A DNA stretch of 64,000 nt. It comes from Haematococcus lacustris. Taxonomy: Eukaryota; Chlorophyta; Chlorophyceae; Chlamydomonadales; Haematococcaceae. The stretch spans positions 14,218,496 to 14,282,495 of the forward strand of contig JASKMD010000003.1 in the NCBI GenBank assembly GCA_030144725.1, given 5' to 3'. Below are positions 30,901 to 44,090 of the stretch, one piece after another (the first letter of the stretch is position 1; each line of letters opens with the position of its first letter). The position numbers and the translations under genes were made by a program. The notes under the pieces were generated by a model. That model saw only the letters and a list, made by a program, of their open reading frames with translations. It did not search any database and had not been told where the DNA came from.

Positions 30901-33900
30901 TATGAACATGCCAGTCTTGATCTGAGTGCTATGACTGTGCTATGATTGTGCTATGAATGTGACATGCTCCTGGTGTGAAGGCACATGAAGGAAAGGCTGC
31001 TGGTGCCAGCATGGTATTGAGCACCCTGCAGACGTGAACGCAGCGTGGCTGCTGGGCAGGGCGGCAGCTGTGGTACGGTAAGCAGCGCATGGAGTGACTG
31101 CAGCATTGTGAGGCTGGCATGCTGCTGGCTCTCACAGCCGTGGCGGTGGTGAAGGTCAACGGGGGGTGCGGGTCTGATACCTCCCACACCCCTTGTGGCG
31201 CCATTGCATGCGCTGCCATGCACATGCCACGACCTGCAGCTCCATGCTGGGCAGGGGCGCTCACCGTGCTGAACGCCTTGGCCAGGACATGCAGGCGGCT
31301 GAGCACCTCATCACCCACTTGCTCAGGCAGCACCTCCTGCACAGGCACCGCATGGCGCATGGACTCTTGATGAACGTTGTGTTGCTGAGGTACTATGGCA
31401 GGGCAGAGGTGGAGGAGGAGGAGGAGGGGGAGGGGGATTAAGAGTGGCCGAAAGAGTGGATGCACAAGCCAGTGTCTTGGGGGAGGAGGAGGAGCAGGAG
31501 GGAGTGGGAGCGGGGGCTCCTCCCAGCAACTCTGCAAGTGCGCTGCGCTTGCCAGCACCAACCATAGCCTTGCAGCCAGTCTGGCTGCCTGTCTGGCCTG
31601 GACTTGCAGGTTTGTGTGCATGCATGTAAGCCAGCCACCTTCAAACAAGTGTGCCCTAAGGTCGACGTATCACTTAGCAACAACGCTGCACCCATGTGAG
31701 CTAGCCATGTTTCAACCAGTGCTCTGAGGTTGACCCAGCTACACCCTGGCAGCAGCGAGACCCAGCCCAGACTGCCTCCTGCCTTGCACTGCCCTGCCAG
31801 GCCCACACATGCAGGTGAGCCAATAGTCTGGCCTAAGGTCAACCTATCACTCAGCACTGCGCTGCCAGGCCCACGCACCTCCCCTGGTGGCAACTGCACC
31901 GGCCACAGACACAGGCAGCAGGAGGGTGACAGGCACACGTCCACCAGGCCCAGCGGCCGCTCCACCACCTCCAGTGCCAGCCAGCGCTGCGGCTGCCCGG
32001 CTGCCTGCTCCAAGGACAGGATGGCCTCGTACAGGGCGGGGCGCTGCAGCAGCAGGCTGCCCGGGGTGTTGCTCACCACCAGGGGCCGCTGGTGCAGAGT
32101 CCTGGACACTGCAGCCAGCACTCCACTGCTCTGCTCAGCGGGGGCCACAACACTAGGTCCGTCACCCTGCTCCCCCTGCTGCTCCTGCTGCTCCAGCTCC
32201 CCCTGCTGCTCCTGCTGCTCCAGCTCCCCCTGCTGCTCCTGCTGCTCCAGCTCCCCCTGCTGCTCCTGCTGCTCCAGCTCCCCCTGCTGCTCCTGCTGCT
32301 CCAGCTCCCCCTGCTGCTCCTGCTGCTCCAGCTCCCCCTGCTGCTCCTGGTCATCGTGCTGCCTTTGCCCCGCATGCTGTGCCTCCTGCTGCAGCGGCAC
32401 ATGGCGGCCTTGACCAGTGTGAGGGCCTGAGGCTGGTGGGTGTGAGGGAACAGGACCTGGCAGCATGCGCCTTGCCTGATCAGGCACTGGCCTGCCACAC
32501 ACATGTGAAGCCTCAGGTTGACTCCTGTCAGGGGCACAGGGCGGATGCTGGCCAGGCTGCCCAGGCTGCCCAGCTACCTCCTCCCCGCACTGCTGCGCTG
32601 GCCTGTCAAGGACACGCTGGCCCTGTGCTGCTGCACCCAGGGCTGCCTGGGAGGAGTGATGGCGCGGGCCTGGTGGAGGCTGGGATGTGGGATATTGGGC
32701 ACTGCAGGGGGCTGGCTGCCGGGCCAGGGGCAATACCTGAGGCAGACCAGAGCGGTCATCCAGCTGGCTCTTTGTCTGGCCATGGTCCTGCCACCGCCCC
32801 TGCCCCTGCACCTGCCCCTCCCTCGGCCCCTGCCCCTGCCCCTGCCCCTGCCCTTGGCCTTTGCCTTGCTCCCACTCTTGCCCCTGTTCTTGCCCTTGCT
32901 GCCACCCTTGGCCTTGTTTCTGAAAAGGCTTTCTTGGCTCTGCGGGGGGCAGGTTGTGGGAGGAGGGTGACCGCTGCTGCAGCCCAGGCTGCCCCAGGCC
33001 CCAGGCCCGCTCCCCTGCCTCCCCGCTAGCCCCCCCAGCTGTTTCAGGGCGGCCTGCAGTCCCCCAGGAGCTGACCGCCTGCCCAGCACTGCCCTCCACC
33101 CAGCTCTCCACCGCCGGGCTCTGAGCTGAACCCACTGCCCCTGCCTCTGCCGCCCTATAAGGTGCCTCCGGCTCTGCTGCTCTGCTCATCCCCTCCTCCT
33201 GCAGCTGCTGCCGCTGCTGCTGCCGCTCCCCTTGCTGCATCTGGGGTGGCTGGTGCAGCTGCTGTGCAGGGCTGCTGGGAAAGTGTCTGCCAGGCAGCTG
33301 TGTATGAAGCACCAACCAGCGACCTTTGAACCCTGACACCTGTTCTAACCACTCCAACGGAGCATGCCACCCCTCCACCCGGCCTCTCACCTCCACGCTG
33401 GGCTGCCTGCCCTTAATGCTAAGCCGGCTCAAGTCAACGCCACACCCCTGATGCCCTGCCCCTCCTTCATTTTCCATTTGCACACCTGCTGCCCCGGCCT
33501 CATGGGCCACTCCTTTTGCTGCCACTTGTCCTGCTGCATTTGCTGCTGCTCGCCCCGCACCCTCTGTCGCCCCTTGTCTGCCTGGAGGCTGATTGTCTGG
33601 CACTGCAGGGGGTGGATGCTGAGTAGCTGCCCAGCAGTGGGGGCAGGGCATGGGCGCCAGCTCCACCACCAGGTCAATCCCCTCCCACTGGAATCCTGGC
33701 TGCTGCACCACGGCATGGCTGGCCAGCAGGCAGTTCCTGGAGTGCAACGTGGCTGAGCGGCCTGCTGCCTGCTGGGTGGTGGTGCCAGCCAGGGGCGCGG
33801 CAGCGGGTCGGTCCAGCTGGTAGGGCTGCAGGCCTGCGTTGATGGCGGAGCGGTAGGCCTGGAAGAGAGCGCAGGGGCGGTCCAGCAGGAGCACCTTGCG

Positions 33901-34981
33901 GGCCTGAGGGGCAGGGGCAGGGCCAGGGGCCAGGGGGCAGGGGCCAGGGGGCAGGACCCAAGCGTTCTGAGGGAGCAACAGGTATGTGCAGGGATGCTGG
34001 TGGGCTGGAGGTCAGCTGCACAGAGCTCCACGACCCTGGCTGCAGTGTAACGGCTGCTAGTAGTGGGAAGGCATGTGGAGCTTGCAGTGGTGGTGGTGGT
34101 GCAGCCTCCCTCACCTGGCCCTGGGTCACTGAGGTCAGCAGCAGCTCCTCCAGCACCCCATGCTTGGGGTGGTCCACCCACTGCCCCTGCCCCTCCTGCC
34201 CTGGCGTGGCCCCTGCTCCTGGCCCGGGCCTGCCCGCCTGCCGAACCAGCTTGGCGTCAGGGCTTGGGGTGGAGGGGGCAGGGGCGACTGCCTGGGTCAG
34301 CTGAGCATATGCAGAGGACAACTCCTGCCAGGCAGTCTTACAAAGCTGTTGGGTCCTGCACGTCCAGGCAGGGCGGGTGGGGCAGCGCAGGGTGAGGCGG
34401 GGTGGGGGCAGTAGAGTGCATGTGCAGTGCGGTGGGGTGGCGTGCCACAGCCAGGGTGGGGCGGTGCTAGTGCAGGGCAGCGCGGTGGGATGGAGGCGCA
34501 GAGTGGTGGGGTGGCGTGGCCTGGCATACAGTAGGGGGCCAGGGGCCAGAGCAGCGCAGCACCCAGTGAAGGACCCTCCCTAGTGACCCAGTAGCTGTGC
34601 CCCTCCCTTGGCCCGGGGGAGAGGGCCAGCCACGGGAGCTGCTGCTGGCCATGCAGCCCATGCCGCCCCGCTTCGCTGGCTGGCTCAACAGCTGTGCTGA
34701 TTGAAGCACTTTGACACAGCTGGGGCGCAGATGTGGGCTGATGTGGCTGTGGTATTGTGCCCACACTGCCATGCTGATAGGGGTGAGCAGGGCACAGCGG
34801 GGGCGCACCTTGGCAGCTCAGAGCGCATGTGGTTCATGTACAGGAAGGCCTGGGACAAGCCATGCTGCAGCAGCAGCAGAGCTGTCTTGGTGACCACCAT
34901 GACTGCGGCGTACACCTGGGTCAGAGCCCGCTGCTGCTTGGTGGCGGCGTCTGTCTGCGCCACACCCTGCCCCTGCCGCAG

Positions 34982-35017
<36 letters not shown>

Positions 35018-35275
35018 CTGGGCGGTCAGGGCTGCAAGGGCTGCTTCAGCCGCAGCCACGTCCAGCTTGTGGCTGCTCAGCAGGCGCTGGTCCACCTGAG
35101 GAGCAACAATGGGAGCTGCTGGTGGTGGGGGAGCTGCAGCGCCGGCCCCAGCACAGGGGAGCTACTAATGCGGGTCATCAGGGTCAGCAGCACCACTAAA
35201 CGAGCCACGTGCAGCAGGGTCGGGGTCATCAACACCAACCACACCACCATGGCCAGCCACACGCAGCATCAGGAT

Positions 35276-35309
<34 letters not shown>

Positions 35310-38300
35310 GAGTGTGAGGGTGTGAGGGTGTGAGGGCACAGAGATTGAGAGCTAGTCCAACGTCCTGTACCATGACCCTGGCCATCCCGCCCCTGGTAAT
35401 GCTGCATGTCAGGCCCGTGGTAAAGCTTCAGGCAATCGTCACAAATGGCATGTGCCAGCAATGACTCAGCAAGGAGCAATGCCAGGCCTGCTGAGCTTCT
35501 GTTGAGGGTCTCTGGTGTCTGGCCCATGGACTACCCCTCCCAGCCAGTTGCAAGCAAGCCTGAAGTGCGAGACCTGTTGTCTATGACTACATGTACGGCA
35601 AAGGTGGTGGCTGGCCTGCACACTGCTGGTCAACCTTGACTGTGAGGCTGCTGCAGTCAGGCCAGGCCAGGCCAGGCCATAAGCAGGCCCTACCTGGACT
35701 GACTTGGGCACCCGGGCCAGCTGGGTGAGCAGCCCCGCTCGCACATCCCACAACACCTCCAGCAGCTGGCAGTGGGAGGCCGGCAGCTCCACCGGCAACA
35801 CACAGGCTTGCAGGGCAGTGGCCAGCAGGCGGTCCAGCCCCACCCCTGACCCCTTCCCCTGCATGCCTCCCCGGCGTGAAGGGCTCGAGGTCAGCTCCTG
35901 CGCTACAACGGGGACAGCAGGCTGGCAGGGCTGCGGCCCCCTCCGTCCCCTGCTGCCGCCATGCTGCCAGCCGGCCAGCCCTGCTGTCGGGGACTCAGGG
36001 CGGGGCACCACGCCAGGCGGCAGTAAGATCTGGTGGGAGGGGTGCAGCATACCCACCTGCTGCGGCTGCTGTTGCTGCTGCTGCGGGTGGGGCAGGCCCT
36101 GGGGCGTCGCCTGCGTGAGTCGCGCCTTATCCTGGTCTAGCTCATCCTCCGCCTCACCAGACCTGGCCACCCCTGACTCAGCTCCTGCACGCAGCTTGGC
36201 TGACTGCCCAGCCTCACTGCTTCCATGGCTGGGGTGGCTGCCCTGCTCTGCCTGGACTAACTGCTTGCGGTCTGGGCTGGGCTGGCTGCTGCGGCCCTGC
36301 AGCTGCTGTGGGCACTGCAGCTGCTCCTCCTCTTCTGGCGCTACTGCTGGTGCCACAGCGTGAGGCGGTGGTGATGGTGTAAGAGAATGAGGAGGTGGTT
36401 GTCGAGGTGTGAGGGAGGGAGGGTATGGTGCAGGGCCAGGGTCACCTTGCATGACCTCATCGGAGGCAGGGATTGCGGTGCTGCTGCTGCTGCTGCTGCT
36501 GCCGCCACCACACCTCACCACAGCCTGCGCACTAGCACAGCTCAGGTGGCCATGCAGCACTGCTTCACCTGGTTCACAACCTTCAGGGCCAGCCATGCTC
36601 GGCTGACGTGGAGGCAGCAGCTGAGTTGGCTGGTTTGGCAATGCCATGGCGAGAGCTGCTGGGGCTGCAGGGCTGACTGGCTCAGGGGGGCGTGTGGCCT
36701 GCTGATCAATGGCCTGCACAGTTGCAGCAGTGCAAGACGCTGGTGCTCCTGCAGTGGGCTGTGCAGCGCCTGCCGTCGGCCCATGCCTGCTGCCCTGCTG
36801 AGCCAGAGCCTGATTAGGAACTGAGGCCATGGACAAGGCCACGGACGCCGCCCGGGCATCAGCCAGGCTGCTGCCCACTGCTCGCACACTGGAGCAGGCC
36901 TGCAGGCAGCGCAGCGTGTGAGCCATTCCCTGCAGGACTGCCCCACCTCCTGCACCCCCACCCCCTCTGCCAGGGGGGCCTAGCAGGGCTGCCGGGGCTG
37001 TGGGGAGGCCCCCCCTATCCCTCTTGTGCTGCGTCCCACCGGTCGATGCTGCTGTGGCAGTGGCAGCGAGTTTGGAGGAGGTGGTGGGGTGGAGGTGGGT
37101 GAGGCTGACCTTTGGGGGGTGGGGCTGTGGGCGGCCCAGCTGCCAGGCCAAGTGCCTCAGGGGTTCTGACGCCCACACTGGGTTGACGTTGTGTGGGGGC
37201 ACCCAGGTTGGTCCCTCCTCACCCAAACCCACAGCCTGGCCGCTCAGCCTAGCGTGGGCAGCATCAGCAGGGAGCCCGGCCAGGGCCCTGGGGTCTGCCA
37301 GCAGCTGCACCAGGGCCGCGCCACAGACCCAGGCCAGGCGGCCTTGCCCGAGGTATGGCCTGCTGCCCCAGTCTGACCCTGCCAGCCCAGCAGCGGCGTG
37401 CGCCAGCATGCGGGGGAGGGGCGGCCGCTGCTGCCAGGGGATGTGGGTGTGGGGGGCAGTGGAGGTGGTAGGAGCCCCTAGGGTTAGGCTGGCTGGAGGG
37501 GCAGGGGTGGGGATGAGGGGGGGCTCGTCCCCGGATAGGTCCATGTCCAGGGCCAGCAGGCGGTCCAGCAGGCCGTCATAGGCACATGGCAGGGTGTGGG
37601 GTTGGCTGCTTGAACGCTGGGGTCCGGCCCCCCCTCCACCTGAAGTAAGCAGCACAGCATGAGGCGGCGTCAAGGTGGGTGGCTTGATGACGATGCGTTG
37701 TGGGGGTGACATTGCACCTGGCCTGGCAGTTGGCAGCCACAAGGAAGCTTCAAGGATGGCAGGCAGCAAAGCAGGCAGTGAGTGAGTGAGTGAGTGAGCG
37801 AGTGTGCGTTCATGACCATGCCAGACAAGAACAAGCGTGTGCAATACACCCCAGGTGGGATACGCTAGCTGCCCAGCTGGGGAGGCGGAGGGGGTGGCCA
37901 CGCACCAGCCTGTAGCGCAGCTCGCCAGGCCTGGGAGGAGCAGAGCCAGGAGGCTGCAGCCTGCAGCCCTTGCAGAGGCTGGGCAGCAGCAGGGCGCAGG
38001 AGCCCAGACACAGCAGCAGGGGCGGCACTGAGCGCTGCCGCCCTGCTGCTGACCCCAGTGCTGAGACCAGCCATGGTGCCAGGGGGCAGGAGCCCAGCAG
38101 GGCAGAGGTCCAGCTGACCCGGTGCAGGCTCATGGCCCTTGGTCCCGTGCAAGTCTGAGCAGCTGACCCTGGCTCCGGCTGCATCTCCGGCCCTGCCCCA
38201 CCCCTCCACCGCTGCCATCAGGTGGGCTGGCACCAGGCAGTCGCGGCTGACCCAGGCCACCGCAGGCAGTGGCTGTATGTGGTGCTCCAGGCGCAGTGCC

Positions 38301-40201
38301 GGCTCGTACAGCTGGCGCCTCAGCAACCGCAGCCGCCACCCTGTCGCCGCGCCGTCCTGCTCCATGCTGCGGTCCATCTGCTGCAGCATGTGCATGTGGA
38401 TGGAGCAGGGGGCGGTGGCAGCTACTCCACACCTCCAGTCCACAGGCAGTGCCGCCAACACTAGGCGCTGTGCAGTGGCTGTTGCGCTGCCGTCTGCGCA
38501 CCGCCGCCTGCTGTGCAGCAAGGCAACCAGGTCACCGCTGGGCTGCCAGTGGCTAGGAGGGGGGTCTGTCGGGGGGTGGGGCTGTTGGGCACCTGCTGGT
38601 GGGGTGGCTACTGGGGCGGTGTATGTGCAGCGCTGAGGGCAGGGGGAGACCCCCAAGGGAGGAGCCGCCCTGCCTGCCTGCAGGCGTTGCCCTGCTGTCG
38701 CCCCTGCAGGCCCTCCCTCGCCCTGGTCTGCCCCACCCTGTGCCACCTGCTCAGGTCCTAGAACTTTACAGCCACTGCCGTCAGCTGCTGCCTGCCCATG
38801 CTGCTCCTGTGCTCCAGCTATTGGGCACAGCGGGAGCGTGCTTGCATGCGCTTGCATGCCACCTAACTGGGGTGAGGTGGCTGCAGCCTGAAGATTAAGA
38901 GCAGGGCCTGTCTCATCAGGTGTGCCAGCGTGCCTGATTTCCTGGACATCTCCGCCTGTGTGATACAGCCGCTGAGCCTCCTGCTGCAGCAGCCTGTGGA
39001 GGGCTGCTAGCGGAGGCAGGGAGCAGGTGTGCTGGGCACAGCTGGGGGCGCACGGCACAGGCAGGGTCAGGACGGCGTCTGCCTGCCCGGTCTGCACCAG
39101 TGGGCCTGGGGCTGAGTGGGCCAGCAGGCTGCAGGTACACAGTGTGCTGCATGGTGGCTGTGTCAGCTGGAAGGGTTGAGAAAGAAGAGCCATGTCTGGT
39201 CGTGGGCAGTTGAGGAGCGAGGTGGTCTGCGCATGGCATGGGAATGCATGGGTGTCAGTGAGCCCATGCATGAGGAGCATGCACTGACTACCGCAGTGTG
39301 ACAGCAGGCACCAATGCATACCAGCCAGCCAGGGCGACATGAACAAAGTGGCAGCAGCTATCACTGAGCAGTAGCTATCAAATGTACTAACTAACAGAAT
39401 TCGCTGCGAGCTCATAAGGTGCAGGAGTGAAGACAAGAGGGAGCCCACCTCCTGAGGGATAGAGACACCCACCTCAAGGGCAAGTGCTTCTGCATGACCC
39501 AGCTCTGTTGCATAGGCAACCACATTTGCTGGCTTTTGGAGGGAGGCCAGGTGGTCCTGGGCTTCATGATGCACTGCGTGTTGCATTGACTTCAACATCA
39601 CGTTTAAGGCTTTGGCTAGAGGGTGGGTTAAGCGTGGCGGAAGGTCTGGCAGGGCCGGCTGTGTTGACTGGGCTGAGGTGGAGGGCAGGGGCTGCAGGTA
39701 AATACATGGAGCACGCAGACTGTTGTCCCAAGCCCGCAGTGCGTGAATGCACGCACTCAACCTGCTGTTGCGGGTCGCAGCTGATCTACCTAACAAGGTA
39801 GGGGCCTCGGAAGCTTTGGACGCAGCACTGGGCTGCAATAGCTGTAGAAGCAGGTTGGAGGCCTCTCGACCTTTGGTGAGCCGCATTGACCGCTGCTTTG
39901 ACTGATGCGTCTGCAAATCCTCAGCAACTGGCCCGATACATGCCAACATGGCTTTGATGCCGAGGGCTCTGGCCTGCTGACGACGGGGATGCTGTTGTAA
40001 GAGCCGCTCGGGCACTGGCAAGGTCGCATAGGCGTCCTGTCTCCGTCGCCCGCCCTCCCGCCCAGGTACGGATACATGGTAGGCGATTGGGCCGTGGTAT
40101 TGATGAAGAGAGCTGTTGAACCGCAGCGCAGGCCGTCGGTCTCTGCCGCGCTGTGTCCGAGGAGGCGCTTCACCTGTCGCGCCATCAGTGTGGGCGCTCA
40201 T
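27985..40201 (-). CDS. Very large multi-exon protein, possible SHOC1/ZIP2-like meiotic factor
   Basis: Starts at the ATG at 40201 and stops at 27985. Exons supported by GT-AG sites and frame are: first block 40201-37906 (with an intron near 39190-39470), 37717-35694, 35095-34809, 34324-34115, 33903-31879, 31384-31265 and 30702-27985. The link between 34809 and 34324 is unresolved and may need another exon. About 3,000 residues, mostly low complexity (Gln, Pro, Gly, Ala). Ordered parts lie near the C-terminus: ARKVLLLDRPCALFQAYRSA, VVERPLGLVDVCLS, VWAVVETHGAL with LTSHSPHTTQRLSLAICQ, and FLCASTCLNPLSAAMLCSL. This succession resembles the inactive XPF-like nuclease plus helix-hairpin-helix of SHOC1/ZIP2, which promotes meiotic crossovers. 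The tail is Lys rich. The family call is tentative; that the exons form one gene is better supported. Confidence 0.45.
32165..32350. repeat. 27-bp coding minisatellite
   Basis: About seven tandem copies of a 27-bp unit (CTGCTCCTGCTGCTCCAGCT plus CCCCCTG). On the minus strand it encodes repeated GELEQQEQQ inside exon 33903-31879 of the giant gene. The unit keeps the frame. Confidence 0.85.
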
Positions 40202-40635
40202 GGACTACGCATCCTTTTATGTCTCCAGCACTGGGTAGGGTACTTGAGCCGAGACCAAGCTGCCGGGCTACATTTATTTGAATTAATCTTTATGCCAGAT
40301 TGTGCACAACCGATGCATAGTCTTCCAACATACCTGCAGTCATGACTGGGCTCCCTTCGATGTCATTGGCACGGTATGACGATGGTGTCAAACGGTGCGA
40401 AGCGCGGTGTCAAGCTGGGCTATGAAGCTGCGCCCTTGGAGGGAAGTTGAGTTGGGCTCGACAAGATCAGCACATATGGAGTAAGAGCTAGCTCAACATT
40501 AGAAAAAGCTAGTAGGAGGTTCTTTGTTGCAATCTTGTCCAAGTTGCATGGAGGGTCACACGTCTTCTTGAGATCCGCAGGAATTTGGCTCTTGTGACGC
40601 CTCTGTGCAAGCATCGAAGTTCAGCGTTGCCTAAC
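40202..40635. promoter_or_regulatory. Divergent promoter between the giant minus-strand gene and the cyclase gene
   Basis: Only about 434 bp separate the two start codons (40201 minus, 40636 plus), so both promoters and 5' UTRs must lie here. I see no clear TATA box. Copper-response GTAC elements could be sought because CRD1/CTH1 genes in Chlamydomonas respond to copper and oxygen; I cannot assign one. Confidence 0.5.
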
Positions 40636-43301
40636 ATGATGATCGGTAGCAAGACTTGCATGAAGCCTGCGGCAAAGCTGGCTGGCTCGCGGCGAGTGGC
40701 TGCAGTTGCTCGTCCTGCTCGCGCCAGCTCCGTCCGCGTGCAAGCCACCGCGGCTGGAGAGTTTAAGATGATGCGCTCTGGTGTGAAGGAGGCCAGCGAG
40801 GAGTCACTGCTGACGCCACGCTTCTACACCACTGACTTTGAGGAGATGGAGCGTCTGTTCAGCCTAGAGATGAACCCAAACCTTGACATGGTTGAGTTCG
40901 ATGCGATGCTTGCGGAGTTCAAGCAGGACTACAACCAGAGGCACTTCGTACGGAATGAAACCTTCAAAGCTGCAGCTGAAAAGATCTCCGGTCCAGCCCG
41001 CAAGATTTTCATCGAATTCCTGGAGCGCTCGTGCACAGCAGAGTTCTCCGGCTTTCTGCTGTACAAGGTGTGCTTACAGCTAATGGCGGCTCCTTTTGCC
41101 CTGCTTGATGCGTGCCTTACAAATGTTGTGTGGCCCAAAAGTATATAGCGGCAATGTGTGGGTGGCTGCTGCAGGAGCTGGGACGTCGCTTGAAGAGCAT
41201 CAACCCCGTGGTGGCGGAGATCTTCACCCTGATGTCGCGTGACGAGGCACGCCATGCTGGCTTCCTGAACAAGGCCATGTCCGACTTCAACCTGGCTCTG
41301 GACCTTGGCTTCTTGACAAAGAACCGCAAGTATGTGGCCAGCTTGGCTGTGCACACCTGACCTGGCCCAGCACGCACTCCCAGCACAGAAAGAGCAGGCA
41401 TTGTGTGCAGTCTATTAGTTCCCCATCCATGTGCGCTGCACCTAGCATGTCAGCAGTGGACGGGTGGTGATGGTGCCTCTGCTATTTTTCCACAGGTATA
41501 CCTTCTTCAAGCCAAAGTTCATCTTCTACGCCACTTATCTGTCAGAGAAGATCGGGTACTGGCGCTACATCAGGTCAGCCACCCACCCACCAAGGCCCTC
41601 CCTGATGACCTGTCACCTAGGCCGCATGTTGTTGCTAATTTGCCGCTGCAGTTGCTGTCGCAGCACAGCCAGGAGGGCTGTTGTGCCTCCAGCATACCTG
41701 TCGATCCCCATGCCCATGTTACCCAGCGTTGCGGCTGCCAGCAACAGTCACACTGTGCAGTGGGCAGCAGGCAAGCACCCCAGGCTATGCCTAGCAGCAC
41801 ATACCTCCCCTACCTCTTGCCTGCTCTCACATGCCTTATCCCATGCACACTATAGGTTGCTTTGTACGTGGCAGTGCATGGGTGGCCGTATGACCTGGTG
41901 ACATGTGCTCCTTGCTGCCTTCTGCCTCCTGCAGCATCTACCGCCACCTGCAGCGCAACCCAAACAACCAGATGTACCCTCTGTTCGAGTACTTTGAGAA
42001 CTGGTGCCAGGATGAGAACAGGTTGGTAATGGTGGCAACAGCATGGAGTGCACACAGCTGCCAGCATGCCCCATTACCCTCAGCCTCCAGCCTCCCCTGC
42101 CGAGATCCAGCAGGGGGGGTGGGGGTGGAGGGGTGAGGGCAGAAGTGAGCAGCAGGTGCAGGACGGCTGAGGTGTGGGAGGAGCTGAGGGAAGGTCGCTG
42201 CTGCTGCTAAAGTGCAACCACAGGCCAGCCTGCTCTGCAGGCTACAGCAAGCTAGGATCAGCAGGAGCGGCAGCAGTTGAAGTAGAGTATCAGAGCAACA
42301 GTGCAGAAGACGCGATGACAGCCAGCCAAGGCTATCGTACACCGTGCGTGCGTGTGTGCATCCTATGGCCAGCGTGGCCAGCCAGCATGACTCCTGACCT
42401 CGAGGCGGTGCCTGGTGCTTGTGCTGCAGGCACGGTGACTTCTTCACTGCCATCCTCAAGGCGCAGCCTCAGTTTGTGAACGACTGGCAGTCCAAGCTGT
42501 GGAGCCGCTTCTTCTGCCTCAGCGTCTACATCACCATGTACTTGAACGACCACCAGGTGGGCTGTGCACACGCCCGCCAGCCATGTTGCCTCATGCCCCC
42601 CACCCTGCTGAGAGCACTGCATGGCTGCGCTGGCTGCTGCCCGGCCTGCTATCTTGCCTGGTCTGCACCTTGGCCGCCAAGGCCACGGTTAGGGCACACT
42701 TTGCCATGATGATGACTGCTGCAGAGGCTGGGCGGTGGGGACAAGGAGGGGTTAGTAGAGGCCTCAGTGTGCCCTGACCATGGCATTGCCGCAGACTCTG
42801 TATATATATATGCGTAATCTGTGTAAATGCAAACAACAAGCCACTCAGCAGTTGGCTGCCACACTGGTGGTAGTTGGCTGCCACAGTCAGCCTCGCCAGC
42901 ACCCTGGTGTGGCTGGTGCTGCCCGTGATGCTGACCCTGGTGCTGACCCCGCTGCCTTTGCCCTGCAGCGTGATGCCTTCTACAGCTCTCTAGGCTTGAA
43001 CACCACCCAGTTCAACCAGCACGTCATCATTGAGACCAACAACAGCACGGCGCGCATCTTCCCAGAGGTGCCTGATGTGGAGCACCCTGACTTCTTCAAG
43101 CGCATGGACGAGCTGGTGGCACTCAACAACAAGGTCATCGCCCTCGGCAGCAGCGGGCTCCCAGCCCCCCTGGTGGCCCTTGCCCGTGCCCCCTTGATTG
43201 AGCGCATGGTTGCAGGCGTGGCACAGCTGTTCTTCATGACCCCTCTGCGCACAGGCTCAGTGGACCTGGAGCCCGAGTTGAAGGCACAGGTTGTGTACTA
43301 A
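40636..43301 (+). CDS. CHL27: Mg-protoporphyrin IX monomethyl ester (oxidative) cyclase, CRD1/CTH1 (CHL27) type
   Basis: Aerobic cyclase of chlorophyll synthesis, which forms the isocyclic E ring of protochlorophyllide at plastid membranes. Six exons: 40636-41067, 41175-41329, 41496-41573, 41935-42021, 42430-42556 and 42969-43301. They join in frame to 403 residues, the usual family length. The N-terminus ([18 protein letters not shown]...) is a typical algal transit peptide; the frame is open to an ATG at 40585, giving an alternative start 17 codons upstream. The diiron region has [20 protein letters not shown] (167-171) and CQDENRH (248-252). The rest ([25 protein letters not shown]) matches the family without a break. 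A TGTAA polyadenylation signal, typical of green algae, lies near 43705. Sequence alone does not say whether it is the CRD1 or the CTH1 paralogue. Confidence 0.96.
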
Positions 43302-43527
43302 GGTCCTGTGCAGTTTCTGGGTTGGATCTCTGGGGCTTGCAGGGGGCTAGGGTGTCTCCTCCGGCCTGCTCTGCAGCCCTGGTCTTCATGGTCTTGGGGC
43401 TGGCGTGTACAAGGTGTGTGTGATGCTCCATGCTGTTGAGTGGTGGGCGGTCCGAACTGAATGAGGCACAGGGATTGTGGCCTGATGCGAGCAGTGGCGA
43501 GTGGGGTGCAGAACGGGGTTGTTTTTG

Positions 43528-43641
43528 GTGCATGCACGCCTGGGATGGTGAGAGCGTTATGGGCGCAAATGAGAGCGTGAGCGTGTATTTAGGAATAGGA
43601 GGGGAGTGAGAGTGCATGCAGTAGCGTGAGCAAGCAACTCT
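43528..43641. repeat. Direct repeat X, copy 1 (partner at 44665-44780)
   Basis: A block containing TGCATGCACGCCTG, GAGCGTGTATT and GTGCATGCAGTAGCGTGAGC. It recurs at 44665-44780 in the same order with scattered differences, about 1.14 kb away. The copies could be terminal repeats of a non-autonomous element or dispersed fragments. Confidence 0.65.
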
Positions 43642-43832
43642 CCTTTTGCAGAGCAGGTCCGCTCCTTTTGCAGAGCAGGTCGTTCGAGGAGAGGCAGTCC
43701 TTGAGTGTAAGGTAAAGATAATGTGCATGTTCGAACCGGGCGCCGAATCACACTCGAACCAGAACGAACGCCCCTCGGTTCGAACCCGCCGCTAGCCCAC
43801 TTAGCGCCGCAGCTCTAATGTGGTGCTACTAG

Positions 43833-44090
43833 AGCTGGGTGCAATTACATGCTCCCAGCAGGCTGACCCATCAGTAGCAGCTTCTGATGCTGCCCAGCAT
43901 CCCCACCTTTGTGCTGCCTGCACTTGCAACCTTGTTCTAGCAGGCTTAAGCAGCAACAACAGCTGCTGCTACTGCCTAGCAGCCCCAACCCCTTGCTGCT
44001 TGCACCTGCTGGGTGCTATTACATGCTCCCAGCAGGCTGAACCAGTAGTAACTGCAGCATCTATTGCCTAGCAGCCCCACCTCCCATCGT
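43833..44090. repeat. Tandem duplication, period about 175 bp
   Basis: ACATGCTCCCAGCAGGCTGA occurs at about 43847 and 44023, followed in both cases by related sequence containing AGCAGC and CCCCACCT words. Diverged copies; noncoding. Confidence 0.65.

Noticed and set aside
43735..43800. tRNA gene (GGTTCGAAC motifs)
   Set aside because: Two GGTTCGAA words occur, but no acceptor stem, D-arm or anticodon arm can be drawn around them.
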